A DNA stretch of 38,874 nt from Candidatus Daviesbacteria bacterium RIFCSPLOWO2_01_FULL_39_23 (GCA_001776935.1 MFDN01000001.1:357449-396322), one strand, 5' to 3'; positions 7,109 through 15,528 are shown, counted from the stretch's first letter. The notes: generated by a model from the sequence alone, not told the origin. Program-made: numbers and translations.

Positions 7109-8962
7109 ATGAGAAGAATTAACCCTCTTTCTATGCAGGATAGCTACAAGACTAATCCCTGGTATGTAACAGCTGCAGTTTTATCCTCAGCTTTATTTAT
7201 TTTATATTTAACCACTTTTTACAATTACGTTTTATTCCACACTTTGGCCGAGTGGTTTGCAATTATTGTTGCAGGGGGGATATTTATGGTGGCCTGGAAT
7301 ACCCGGCAGTTTATGCGGAATAATTATTTTCTCTTTATCGGCATTGCCTTGCTGTTTATTGCACTTATAGATGTATTGCACACCTTATCTTATAAAGGCC
7401 TGGGGGTATTTGTTGATTTTGATGCCAATTTACCCACACAAATGTGGATTGCCGGCCGCTATTTGCAGGCAGTTTCTTTTATTATTGCCCCAATTTTTTT
7501 AGGCAGGAAGTTAAGAAGTAATTTAGTAGTGATAGTTTATGCAATCATCACCGCCTTGATACTTTTGTCCATTTTTTACTGGAAAATATTTCCGGATGCA
7601 TTTATTGAAGGAAAGGGTTTGGCCCAATTTAAAATAAACAGTGAGTATATAATCTCACTGCTTTTTCTGTTTTCTGCAGGTACTTTAATATGGACGCACC
7701 GGTATTTTGATACGCGTGTCCTGAATTTTCTAGTAGCATCGATAGGAGTGACTGTCTTATCTGAGCTGTTTTTTACAACCTATATTAGTGTTTATGGTTT
7801 TTCCAATATGGTGGGACATTTTTTGAGGATTATTTCCTTTTTCTTATTATATAAAGCAGTTATCGAAACAGGGTTAAGAAGGCCTTATAACTTGCTTTTT
7901 TGGGAGCTTAAGGGTTCTGAGAACAGGTACCGCTCGGTTACAGAATCTGCAAATGATGCAATTATTTCTGCGGATACAAACGGCAAGATTATTTCATGGA
8001 ACAGGGGAGCAGAAATAATTTTTGGGTATAGCGAAGAAGAGGCTATGGGAAAGCCTTTGACTTTAATTATGCCGGATGAATACCAGCAAAAACACCAGCA
8101 AGGCATGCAAAGGGTTAAAACAACCAGAAAATTACGTGTCAGCGGAAAAACTTTAGAAGTAGAGGGGTTAACCAAAGCCGGAGCAAAAGTGCCGCTTGAG
8201 CTTTCTTTGTCTTCGTGGGTGTTAGGCAGAAGGATGTATTTCACCGGCATAATCCGGGATATCTCTGAAAGGAAAGAACTTGAGAAGAGAAAAGACGAGT
8301 TTATTTCCATTGCCAGTCATGAGCTTAAGACCCCGATAACCGCTTTAATGGGATTTAGTGAAATATTAAGTTATGAGTTGAAGAAAAAAAGCATCGCTAA
8401 AGCCTCTATTTATTTGAACCGGATGAGCGAACAAATGCGTAATTTGTCTATGCTGGTTAGTGATCTTTTGGATGTGACAAGGATAAATGCTGGCAGATTA
8501 GAACTTAATAGAGAAAGTTTTAGTTTGGATAAGCTGATTGATGAAACCATTGATAATTTATATATGAACTGTGCAGGACATGAGATTTTCTTTGCAGGCA
8601 ATAAAGTTGAATCAAAAGTTTTTGCAGACCGTCACAGAATCAGCCAGGTATTGACCAACTTGATTTTAAATGCTATTAAATACTCGCCGGGTAAAGAGAA
8701 AGTTATTGTGAGGGTAAGGAAAGATAAAAATTTCGTTAAGGTAAGCGTTACTGATTTTGGTATTGGAATTGCTAAAAAGGAACATAAAAAAATTATGCAA
8801 TCTTTTTATCGTGCGGAGAATGTCAGCAAAGGGCAGTTTGCAGGGGCAGGTTTGGGATTGCATATTGCTGTTAAAATAATCGAAAGACACAAGGGTAAAC
8901 TTTGGTTGGATTCTGAGTTGGGGAAGGGTTCAACGTTCTATTTTACTTTACCGGAAAGATAA
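7109..8962 (+). CDS. MASE3-PAS sensor histidine kinase
   Basis: A 617-aa membrane sensor kinase. Domains in order: an N-terminal multi-TM MASE3-type sensor (about residues 15-270, including FIALIDVLHTLSYKG and MWIAGRYLQ); one PAS domain (about 275-385, NDAIISADTNGKIISWN); HisKA with phospho-acceptor His404 in SHELKTP; and HATPase_c with N-box NLILNAIKYSP, G1 DFGIGI and G2 GAGLGL. Family knowledge: it autophosphorylates on His404 and passes the phosphate to a receiver Asp. The response-regulator gene starts 2 nt after its stop, a clear pair. The MASE3 ligand is unknown. The start is supported by AGAGG 10 nt upstream. Confidence 0.94.
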   Translation: MRRINPLSMQDSYKTNPWYVTAAVLSSALFILYLTTFYNYVLFHTLAEWFAIIVAGGIFMVAWNTRQFMRNNYFLFIGIALLFIALIDVLHTLSYKGLGVFVDFDANLPTQMWIAGRYLQAVSFIIAPIFLGRKLRSNLVVIVYAIITALILLSIFYWKIFPDAFIEGKGLAQFKINSEYIISLLFLFSAGTLIWTHRYFDTRVLNFLVASIGVTVLSELFFTTYISVYGFSNMVGHFLRIISFFLLYKAVIETGLRRPYNLLFWELKGSENRYRSVTESANDAIISADTNGKIISWNRGAEIIFGYSEEEAMGKPLTLIMPDEYQQKHQQGMQRVKTTRKLRVSGKTLEVEGLTKAGAKVPLELSLSSWVLGRRMYFTGIIRDISERKELEKRKDEFISIASHELKTPITALMGFSEILSYELKKKSIAKASIYLNRMSEQMRNLSMLVSDLLDVTRINAGRLELNRESFSLDKLIDETIDNLYMNCAGHEIFFAGNKVESKVFADRHRISQVLTNLILNAIKYSPGKEKVIVRVRKDKNFVKVSVTDFGIGIAKKEHKKIMQSFYRAENVSKGQFAGAGLGLHIAVKIIERHKGKLWLDSELGKGSTFYFTLPER

Positions 8963-8964
8963 TA

Positions 8965-9330
8965 ATGAGAAAAAAGATTTTAGTTATTGATGATTCCAAA
9001 GCTATTTTAGAAGTTATTCAAATTATGCTTGAGGAGAAAGGGTATTTGGTTAAAATTCTTGATCATACGGAAGATGTTTTTAGGGAAGTTGAGGGCTTTG
9101 GGCCGGATTTAATTATCTTAGATGTTTGGATGCCTGCGTTAAGCGGAAAAGACATCACCAAGAAGCTCAAACAGGCAGACAGCACAAAAAATATTCCGAT
9201 TATTATTTTTTCTGCTTTAACAAAAAACCAGGCTTCGGAGGAGGTTAAAGAAGCTGATGATTATTTATCCAAACCTTTTGAAATGGAAGAGCTTTTTGAG
9301 AAAGTTGTAAAAAATATCAGCGGGGGATAA
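8965..9330 (+). CDS. Single-domain response regulator (CheY-like receiver)
   Basis: A 121-aa stand-alone REC domain with the acidic pair Asp9/Asp10, phospho-acceptor Asp53 in LIILDVWMP, the conserved Ser/Thr in IIFSAL and Lys in YLSKPF. It has no output domain, so it should act by protein-protein contact or as a phosphorelay intermediate. It is encoded 2 nt downstream of the kinase gene and is presumably its partner. Its 3' end overlaps the convergent LysM gene by 14 nt. Confidence 0.94.
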   Translation: MRKKILVIDDSKAILEVIQIMLEEKGYLVKILDHTEDVFREVEGFGPDLIILDVWMPALSGKDITKKLKQADSTKNIPIIIFSALTKNQASEEVKEADDYLSKPFEMEELFEKVVKNISGG

Positions 9331-9976
9331 TTAAAACAGAGCCCACTTCTATTTGATTGGGGTTTTGGATATTGTTTGCTTTGGCTATTTTCTCAAATGC
9401 AAAAATATCTCCATAGGCGCGTCCGGATATGGACGAGAGCCAATCCCCTTCTTTGACATTATATTTATCGCCTTCAATTCTTTCGCCCCAGATTGTGCTG
9501 TTGCCGCCGCCCACTCCCAAAGATTCTGTATTTCCGGCAGGAGAAGGCTGGAGGGAGCTTTGGACTATTTGTGTTTTATCCAATTCCGGAATATCAAGGA
9601 CTTGTCCCGCTTCAATAAGATCAACATTTTTCAAATTGTTTGCTTTTGCAATTTCGGAAAATTTAAAGCCGTCATTATAATATTTTTGTGCAAGAATATA
9701 TAAAGTATCTCCTTCTTTGACAGTATGTTTTGCAGGAAGATTACTGGCTGTTTCCTGGTTTAGTTGAGCTTCCTGTGCCGGGCCCAGGGAGGCTTTGTTT
9801 TTATTGAAGTAGTTAAAAATTAAAACTCCCACCACCAAAATGATTAAAGCCCCCAAAACTATGCTTACTTTTGATTGGTTTGATTGAACCTCTGTTTGAA
9901 TCTTCTCTAAATAAGAACTGTTTTTAACAGGAGCTTTTACAGCTGTCTTTTTTTTGTTTAAATTTCTTTTGGCCAT
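9317..9976 (-). CDS. Membrane-anchored protein with two LysM domains
   Basis: 219 aa. A basic cytoplasmic N-terminus (about 1-36), one TM helix (about 37-56), a linker, LysM 1 (about 84-130, HTVKEGDTLYILAQKYY) and LysM 2 (about 172-218, YNVKEGDWLSSISGRAYG). LysM binds N-acetylglucosamine-containing glycans, so this is probably a peptidoglycan-binding envelope protein of type II topology. There is no catalytic domain. It is convergent with the response-regulator gene. The transcription start is not obvious; no -10 sits next to its ATG. Confidence 0.9.
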   Translation of the reverse strand: MAKRNLNKKKTAVKAPVKNSSYLEKIQTEVQSNQSKVSIVLGALIILVVGVLIFNYFNKNKASLGPAQEAQLNQETASNLPAKHTVKEGDTLYILAQKYYNDGFKFSEIAKANNLKNVDLIEAGQVLDIPELDKTQIVQSSLQPSPAGNTESLGVGGGNSTIWGERIEGDKYNVKEGDWLSSISGRAYGDIFAFEKIAKANNIQNPNQIEVGSVLIIPR

Positions 9977-10080
9977 TTTTTTGGAGCAGGCGTTAAGATA
10001 ATTACTGTCGGTTCCTTTTTACTGCGAAGATGTTTTATTGTCAAGGGGGCATTTTGAAAAAAGTCATATTTTATTCTTGA

Positions 10081-10109
10081 TTGCTGCAGAGTGAATTGTT
10101 TGATAGAAT
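10081..10109 (+). promoter_or_regulatory. Promoter of tRNA-Asp
   Basis: TTGCTG (10081-10086), 17-bp spacer and TGA-TAGAAT (-10 at 10104-10109). The -10 ends 14 bp before the mature tRNA. Confidence 0.6.
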
Positions 10110-10123
10110 ATGAACGTTCTTAT

Positions 10124-10199
10124 GGGGTCGTAGTGAACCGGTCATCACGTCTCCCTGTCACGGAGAAGATAGCGGGTTCAATTCCCGTCGACCCCGCCA
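10124..10199 (+). tRNA. tRNA-Asp (anticodon GTC)
   Basis: Acceptor GGGGTCG/CGACCCC, discriminator G, encoded CCA, anticodon stem TCTCC/GGAGA with loop CTGTCAC (anticodon GTC) and canonical T-loop TTCAATT. The ORF-track protein 10091-10315 runs straight through this tRNA and is not real. Confidence 0.95.
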
Positions 10200-10229
10200 A
10201 TTTTTTCTTTTTCAAAAAATTGGCGGGGT
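10191..10229 (+). repeat. Perfect 16-bp inverted repeat containing the tRNA-Asp 3' end
   Basis: Left arm ACCCCGCCAATTTTTT (10191-10206), 7-nt loop, right arm AAAAAATTGGCGGGGT (10214-10229). The left arm includes the last acceptor bases and CCA of tRNA-Asp. It may serve as a terminator or be the scar of an inverted duplication or integration at the tRNA end. GC-rich hairpin-like sequence continues to about 10260. Confidence 0.85.
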
Positions 10230-10323
10230 TCGCCTCGCCCAAAGGGCGGCGACCCGCCTCCTTAGATGTATTCAGTTTATATTCTCCAGAGTCAAAAGAA
10301 CAAAAAACTTTTTAGCTCAGCGC

Positions 10324-10352
10324 TTGACACCTATAAGATTTTATGTTATATT
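10324..10352 (+). promoter_or_regulatory. Consensus promoter of the TPR gene; the ORF-track start is its -35
   Basis: TTGACA (10324-10329), 17-bp spacer, TGT-TATATT (-10 at 10347-10352). The start codon ATG at 10363 follows 10 nt later. The track's TTG start at 10324 is the -35 hexamer and would lie upstream of the transcript. Confidence 0.8.
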
Positions 10353-10362
10353 TCCACACCAT

Positions 10363-11208
10363 ATGGCAGAAGGTTTGCAAGATAAATTAGTAGCTGCTGA
10401 AGCTCTTCAAGTTAAAGGTGGTACTGACAATTGGGATCAATCTATTAAAGCATATGAAGCAATTATTACAGAACAAGGTCCAAGTTCAGTTGTCTTAAAT
10501 GGATTAGGTGTACCGCTAAGGATGCGTAATCGTCAGCCAGAGGCTATAGCAACTTTTACTTATGCCCGGGCACTGGCTTTAAAGGAAAGAGATTTAGAAG
10601 CTCAGTTAACTGCTGTGAACGGATTAATTGATGCTTGGAGAACTGGAAATAGGTGTCCTACTTTTCCCTACCCCTTTTATGTCGAAAAGGAAGAAAGACT
10701 ACCCTATTTACATACAGTAGCCCAGTCTTTTATTCCTGATACAGATGCAATAATGTCACAGATGCGAGGTCTCAACCTTACTCGAGTTGAGGCATATAAT
10801 CAACGAGGATTGTTATATAACGATATGGGCGATATTGAAGGAGCTTTAGCTGAATATCGTGAAGCTACAAGAAGAGCAAGAATGTTGACAGAGACGGATC
10901 CTTCTAATGACAGATATCAAAATAGATTAGCCCGTGCATTAACTACTATGGGAGTAAGCCTGTTAAGAAATGGAGATGTAGACGGAGCTTTAGCTGGTCA
11001 GCAAGAATCTCTAGGCATCTATCTTCAAGTGGATGATATGCGAGGGGTTGGTAATGCAGGCGCAGGCGTAATAGATGCATTAGACGCAAAACAGGACTAT
11101 GCAGCAGCTCGGAAATTAGCTAAGGACCTGCTTCCTAAGGTTGAGCAAGATCCAGAATCAGTTAGGATGTTAACTGAGAGATTAGCAAAACTTCCTCCAG
11201 TCCTCTGA
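10363..11208 (+). CDS. TPR-repeat protein
   Basis: 281 aa from the ATG at 10363 (the track's 294-aa version starts at the promoter -35). It is soluble, helical and has no signal peptide. TPR-like units are visible in the N-terminal KAYEAIITEQGP region, then AYNQRGLLYNDMGDIEGAL and ARALTTMGVSLLRNGDVDGA, with the typical G/A/Y spacing of about 34 residues. TPRs are protein-interaction scaffolds; the partner is unknown. It is followed 91 bp later, same strand, by a phosphoribosyltransferase-like gene with its own promoter. Codon use looks slightly different from the housekeeping genes (many CGT/CGA and GAA codons), a subjective impression. Confidence 0.8.
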   Translation: MAEGLQDKLVAAEALQVKGGTDNWDQSIKAYEAIITEQGPSSVVLNGLGVPLRMRNRQPEAIATFTYARALALKERDLEAQLTAVNGLIDAWRTGNRCPTFPYPFYVEKEERLPYLHTVAQSFIPDTDAIMSQMRGLNLTRVEAYNQRGLLYNDMGDIEGALAEYREATRRARMLTETDPSNDRYQNRLARALTTMGVSLLRNGDVDGALAGQQESLGIYLQVDDMRGVGNAGAGVIDALDAKQDYAAARKLAKDLLPKVEQDPESVRMLTERLAKLPPVL

Positions 11209-11266
11209 ACTAACTTAAACTAGCTAAGTTATTTTGTAGTTCTATAGGGCATACCACTACTATAGG

Positions 11267-11296
11267 TTGCAAATTTAATCTGTTTCATGCTAATAT
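11267..11296 (+). promoter_or_regulatory. Promoter of the PRTase-like gene
   Basis: TTGCAA (11267-11272), 18-bp spacer, TGC-TAATAT (-10 at 11291-11296). The -10 ends 6 nt before the second of two tandem ATGs (11303), which should be the leaderless start. Confidence 0.7.
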
Positions 11297-11302
11297 TGAA
11301 TG

Positions 11303-12202
11303 ATGCAACGTGCTGAATCGGCTTTTTGGACAAGTCAAAATAGCAGTTATGTCCGTCCGGTGGATGTGGCAGTGAGAAAAATATCTTCCTTTGAGGCAGT
11401 AGGATTTGTCAGGGGAGTCAGGTCGGTATTTAATGTAATTGAAGCTGCAGACCCGGATATAATTTTTTTGCCTGAAAGAGGTGCAGGGCCTATTGATTGG
11501 GCATTGCAAAGATTTGGAGAGATATACAGAGGCAAGGAAAGATTCAAGGTCTTCCTGCCGATTGGCACATGTGTGGATCCTTTTACCTGTGCAGAATGGG
11601 GACCTGGGAAACGCGATAAAAGTGAAATTGTTGGTAAAATTGTGGGGAATTTAAGGGAAACCAGGGACTGGTTATCCAAGCCCTTATTAATTGATGAAGT
11701 GCAATCAGGAGCTACTATCACAAAGGTGACGCATGATTTGGTCAGAGCATTAATAGGTCTTTATTCAGGCGGCAGCGTTCAGCCCATAACAGATAAGCTG
11801 CAGGTTGTAGCAGTTCAAGATAATCGGAATGGTTGGCTAGCCCAGAAAAAGGCAAAGGGATATACATCTATAGTTGATAACAGTAAAGCATACATTCAGG
11901 GTTTTATTACAGAAATGCCGTTGTTTACTGTAGACAGACAAATCTTTTTGAATTATTTGTTGGCTCCAAAAGATTCTACAAGAAAGCAAGTGGTGTTGCC
12001 TATGGTGATGCAAAATACGGAGGCGCAGGAATTTATCAGAAATTTAGTTACAGTAGTTACTGATCCGATGAGGATGGATGATTATGCAGATGAATTATTG
12101 CAAAAGGACAGATACAGTGAAAGGATGCTTCATGAACGGGTTGATGATGGAAGCATTATTGCCTGGTACAGGCAGCTGGCTAAAGCTGCAAGTAGCGCCT
12201 AA
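11303..12202 (+). CDS. Phosphoribosyltransferase-like protein
   Basis: 299 aa from ATG 11303; the track starts at an ATG one codon earlier, but promoter spacing favours the second. The segment KPLLIDEVQSGATIT matches the 13-residue PRPP-binding loop of type I phosphoribosyltransferases (hydrophobic stretch, two acidic residues, then S/T-G-x-T), and DIIFLPERGAGPIDWAL resembles the preceding beta-strand and substrate loop. The usual second acidic residue (DD or ED) is present as DE. Substrate unknown; it is longer than the housekeeping PRTases, with an extra C-terminal helical part of about 100 residues. No TM segments. It could be a PRTase-fold regulator rather than an enzyme. Confidence 0.6.
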   Translation: MQRAESAFWTSQNSSYVRPVDVAVRKISSFEAVGFVRGVRSVFNVIEAADPDIIFLPERGAGPIDWALQRFGEIYRGKERFKVFLPIGTCVDPFTCAEWGPGKRDKSEIVGKIVGNLRETRDWLSKPLLIDEVQSGATITKVTHDLVRALIGLYSGGSVQPITDKLQVVAVQDNRNGWLAQKKAKGYTSIVDNSKAYIQGFITEMPLFTVDRQIFLNYLLAPKDSTRKQVVLPMVMQNTEAQEFIRNLVTVVTDPMRMDDYADELLQKDRYSERMLHERVDDGSIIAWYRQLAKAASSA

Positions 12203-12231
12203 GTTAAAAGAAATCGCTCCTGATGCAGCGC

Positions 12232-12261
12232 TTGCAAACAAAAGCTAATGGGGTATATATT
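12232..12261 (+). promoter_or_regulatory. Promoter of polX
   Basis: TTGCAA (12232-12237), 18-bp spacer, TATATT (12256-12261), then 8 nt to the ATG. Predicted leaderless. Confidence 0.65.
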
Positions 12262-12269
12262 TAAGCCAA

Positions 12270-14021
12270 ATGATTTTCAGTAATGCTTCTGTTGCAAAAA
12301 TGCTTCGTGAAGTGGCTGCAGCTCACAGCTTGAAGCATGGGAATTTATTTCAAATAAGGGCTTATGAAAATGCGGCATCTGCTATTGAAAATTTAACCTC
12401 TGAAATTCATGATCTTTGGGAAGAAGGCAAATTGGATCAGATTCCGGGGATTGGTGCAAGCTTAAAAGATCACCTAAATGAGCTTTTTAAGACCGGTCAA
12501 GTTCAGCATTGGGAGATTATAAAAAAGGGGGTGGCGCCTGCCACTTTTGAATTTTTAGAGATTGCAGGAGTGGGCCCGAAAACTGCGGAGAAATTAGCCG
12601 GTCTTGGGGTTAATAATCTTGAGGATTTAAAGAAAAAATTAAAAAGCGGAGAATTGGTTAAAAAAGGCTTTTCGGCAAAAATTGCCCAAAATATTTTGGG
12701 AGGGCTTGACCAGGCCGGACAAAAGGGGAATAGGATGCTTCTGCCTTATGCCGCTGTACAGGCAGACAGGATCTTAAATTATTTAAAGAAAAGTCCTGAT
12801 ATTTTGCAGGCTCATCCTCTGGGATCTCTGCGCAGGATGGTTGCAACAGTAGGGGATTTGGATTTTGCAGTCTCTTCAAGAAATCCCAAAAAAGTTGTCG
12901 AACATTTTTGCAAAATGCCCGGCATAGCAAGAATTTTAGATCAGGGGGAATATAAAGCAACAGTAGTGCTAAATTCAGGCATACAGGCAGATTTGCTTGT
13001 TGGAAAGCCCCAAAGCTACGGAGCGCTCCTGCAGCATTTTACGGGTTCAAAGCCGCACAATATAAAGCTTCGGACCTTGGCGCAGAGAAAAGGTTTTTCT
13101 TTGTCAGAATATGGAGTAAGGAGTGACAAGAGAAAAGCAACAAGTGACAAATTAATACAAACAGAAACAGAAGAGGAATTTTACAAGTTATTAGGCATGC
13201 AGGTACCGCCGCCTGAAATAAGGGAAAATTCCGGCGAAATTGAAGCGGCTTTGGCAGGCAATCTTCCGCAGTTGGTTAAATCAGCAGATATAAAAGGGGA
13301 TTTGCACCTTCATTCTAGTTATCCTTTCCCTTCTCCTGCGCATGGACCGGGAGTAAATTCAATTGCAGAAATTATAGATAAAGCAATACAGCTGGGGTAT
13401 GAATTTGTCGGCATAGCTGACCATCCACCGGGTTTTACTGCGCTTTCCAAGGAAGAAATTATACAGGAAATTCAAAAGAGGACAAATAGTATTCAAAGGC
13501 TTAAAAAGAGGACAGAAAGTATTCGAGTATTAAATGGACTCGAAATTGACATACTTGCTGACGGATCTTTATCTGTTCCGGATGCAGCTTTGAAAACCCT
13601 TGACTACTGTATAGCAGGTATTCATTCAGGCCACAAAGGCTCAAAAGAAAAAATAACTAAAAGATTATTGAAAGCTTTGGAAAGCCCTTATGTAGATATA
13701 ATTTCACATCCCACCAACCGCTTGCTGAACGAAAGAGAGTCATCAGATGCTGATTGGGGAGCAGTGTTTAAAGCAGCTGCTAAAAATAACAAGTTGCTTG
13801 AGATTAATTCTTATCCAAACAGGCTGGATTTACGGGATGATTTAGTCAGGTTAGCGCTTTCATTTGGTGTTAAATTTATAATAAATACAGATGCTCATGA
13901 AATTTCTCAGATGGAAAATATGAAATTTGGTGTGGCTGTGGCAAGAAGAGGCTGGGTAGGTAAAAAGGATATTGTCAACGCTTGGGACTGGACAAGCTTT
14001 GCAAAATGGTTTAAGATTTAA
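12270..14021 (+). CDS. polX: DNA polymerase/3'-5' exonuclease PolX
   Basis: 583 aa, the usual bacterial PolX size. An N-terminal helical 8-kDa-like domain with helix-hairpin-helix motifs (IPGIGASLKDHL and IAGVGPKTAEKLA); a family X polymerase domain with LGSLRR and GDLDFAV (first catalytic Asp pair) and the third Asp in IQADLLV; then a C-terminal PHP domain from about residue 342 (DLHLHSS, IADHPPG, GLEIDI, GIHSGH, ISHPTN, NTDAHE). PolX fills gaps in base-excision repair and has Mn-dependent PHP nuclease activity. Oddity: the SDG that normally follows DLHxHS is replaced by a Pro-rich YPFPSPAHGPG insertion, so one PHP metal ligand (the Asp) appears absent. It precedes lemA with essentially no gap, suggesting an operon. 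Confidence 0.94.
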   Translation: MIFSNASVAKMLREVAAAHSLKHGNLFQIRAYENAASAIENLTSEIHDLWEEGKLDQIPGIGASLKDHLNELFKTGQVQHWEIIKKGVAPATFEFLEIAGVGPKTAEKLAGLGVNNLEDLKKKLKSGELVKKGFSAKIAQNILGGLDQAGQKGNRMLLPYAAVQADRILNYLKKSPDILQAHPLGSLRRMVATVGDLDFAVSSRNPKKVVEHFCKMPGIARILDQGEYKATVVLNSGIQADLLVGKPQSYGALLQHFTGSKPHNIKLRTLAQRKGFSLSEYGVRSDKRKATSDKLIQTETEEEFYKLLGMQVPPPEIRENSGEIEAALAGNLPQLVKSADIKGDLHLHSSYPFPSPAHGPGVNSIAEIIDKAIQLGYEFVGIADHPPGFTALSKEEIIQEIQKRTNSIQRLKKRTESIRVLNGLEIDILADGSLSVPDAALKTLDYCIAGIHSGHKGSKEKITKRLLKALESPYVDIISHPTNRLLNERESSDADWGAVFKAAAKNNKLLEINSYPNRLDLRDDLVRLALSFGVKFIINTDAHEISQMENMKFGVAVARRGWVGKKDIVNAWDWTSFAKWFKI

Positions 14022-14024
14022 TTG

Positions 14025-14576
14025 ATGAATCCGCTGTATATTATAATCGGGCTGCTTGTTTTGGTTGGGCTTTGGATTTTATTTACCTACAACAGCCTTA
14101 TTACGCTCCGCAATCGGGTCCGGGAAGCCTGGTCCCAAATTGATGTTCAATTAAAAAGAAGATCTTCTTTAATCCCTAACCTGGTTGAAACAGTTAAAGG
14201 TTATGCAAAGCACGAAAAAGGAGTTTTGGAAGAAGTAACAAAGGCAAGAACGGCGTTAATGGGCGCCAAAAATCCTCATGAGGCTGCGGATGCAGACAAT
14301 ATGTTGACTGGTGCTTTAAAAACCTTGTTTGCTGTTTCTGAAAATTATCCCCAGCTCAGGGCTTCGGAGAACTTTAAACAGCTTCAGGATGAAATTTCTG
14401 ATACGGAAACAAAAGTGGCTGCTTCAAGACAGTTTTATAATACTAATGTTTTGGACTTAAATAATAATTTGGAAACAATTCCTTCTGCATGGGTAGGTCA
14501 GATATTCAACTTTAAAAAAGAAGAATTCTTCAAAGCTACAGAAGAAGAAAAAGCAGACGTCAAGGTTCAATTCTAA
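14025..14576 (+). CDS. lemA: LemA family protein
   Basis: 183 aa from ATG 14025 (the track uses the adjoining TTG at 14022). One N-terminal TM helix (about 4-21) is followed by the LemA core of long helices: RVREAWSQIDVQLKRRSSLIPNLVETVKGY and the C-terminal FNTNV-like FYNTNVLDLNN. LemA proteins are membrane-anchored helical bundles of unknown biochemical role. In Microgenomates, as here, lemA commonly precedes the htpX-type metallopeptidase gene, implying a joint role in membrane protein quality control. It begins 3 nt after the polX stop codon. Confidence 0.94.
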   Translation: MNPLYIIIGLLVLVGLWILFTYNSLITLRNRVREAWSQIDVQLKRRSSLIPNLVETVKGYAKHEKGVLEEVTKARTALMGAKNPHEAADADNMLTGALKTLFAVSENYPQLRASENFKQLQDEISDTETKVAASRQFYNTNVLDLNNNLETIPSAWVGQIFNFKKEEFFKATEEEKADVKVQF

Positions 14577-14594
14577 GCTCCATTGTGCTAATAT
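14566..14594 (+). promoter_or_regulatory. Internal promoter of htpX
   Basis: TTCAAT (weak -35, 14566-14571), 17-bp spacer, TGC-TAATAT (14589-14594), then 6 nt to the ATG. It overlaps the end of lemA, so htpX can be transcribed separately as a leaderless mRNA. Confidence 0.6.
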
Positions 14595-14600
14595 TCTCTT

Positions 14601-15524
14601 ATGGCAACTATTAATACCGCATGGGATCATGTTTCAGGAAATGTCTTCAAAACCTGGATAATAATGTTTTTATTCTCACTTTTTACGGTTGGGGTAATTT
14701 ATATAATTGCCCAAGGGTTTGGTTATGGTGAGATCGGAGGGCTTGGGATAACAGGATTTGCATTGATTTTGGCAGGAATTATGAATTTTGTTTCATACTA
14801 TTGGTCGGATAAGATTGTTTTGGGGATTTCAGGAGCAAAGCCTGTTGAGAAAAAGGATAATCCGGAAATTTATCGCCTCGTTGAAAATTTATGCATTGCT
14901 GCGGGTTTACCTTTGCCAAAAATTTATATTCTGGAAGACACTGCTCCAAATGCTTTTGCAACAGGCAGGGATCCAAAACATGGGGTGATTTGTTTTACCA
15001 CCGGGATTTTGCAAAAACTGAATAAAGAGGAATTGGAAGGAGTGACAGCTCATGAGCTTTCCCATATCGGCAACAGGGACACTTTGCTTATGAGTGTAGT
15101 TTCGATTTTAGTGGGAACAATTGCATTGCTTTCGGATTTTTTCATGAGATCTATGTGGTATGGAGGAAGGGACAGGGACAGTAAAAATAGCGGTATTTTT
15201 ATGATTATTGCAATTGTTGCAGCAATTTTGGCACCGATTGTGGCAACTTTAATACAGCTGGCAGTTTCAAGGCGCAGGGAGCTTTTGGCAGATGCATCAG
15301 GGGTTCTTTTAACAAGGCATCCTTCAGGACTTGCAAATGCTTTACAAAAAATTTCATCTGATCGGGAACCGCTTGAAGCAGCCAATAGGGGAACAGCGCA
15401 TATGTATATTATTAATCCTTTGAAAGGTTCTGAAGCAAAAGCCTGGCTGGCCGGTCTTTTTAACACTCACCCGCCGGTAGAAGTCAGGGTTAAAGCGCTC
15501 CGCGAGATGGAAGGCAAAGTTTAG
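14601..15524 (+). CDS. htpX: M48 family zinc metallopeptidase HtpX
   Basis: 307 aa with two N-terminal TM helices (about 17-37 and 48-66), the HELSH zinc motif (His151, Glu152, His155), a further hydrophobic pair (about 163-180 and 198-220) and the third zinc ligand Glu227 in SRRRELLADASG. HtpX is an inner-membrane protease that degrades misfolded membrane proteins, with its active site facing the cytoplasm. It pairs with the lemA gene just upstream. It ends 4 nt before gatC, so it may read through into the gat operon. Confidence 0.95.
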   Translation: MATINTAWDHVSGNVFKTWIIMFLFSLFTVGVIYIIAQGFGYGEIGGLGITGFALILAGIMNFVSYYWSDKIVLGISGAKPVEKKDNPEIYRLVENLCIAAGLPLPKIYILEDTAPNAFATGRDPKHGVICFTTGILQKLNKEELEGVTAHELSHIGNRDTLLMSVVSILVGTIALLSDFFMRSMWYGGRDRDSKNSGIFMIIAIVAAILAPIVATLIQLAVSRRRELLADASGVLLTRHPSGLANALQKISSDREPLEAANRGTAHMYIINPLKGSEAKAWLAGLFNTHPPVEVRVKALREMEGKV

Positions 15525-15528
15525 ATTT

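Noticed and set aside
10091-10315. 74-aa plus-strand ORF
   Set aside because: It runs through tRNA-Asp and the following hairpin; start and composition are artefactual.
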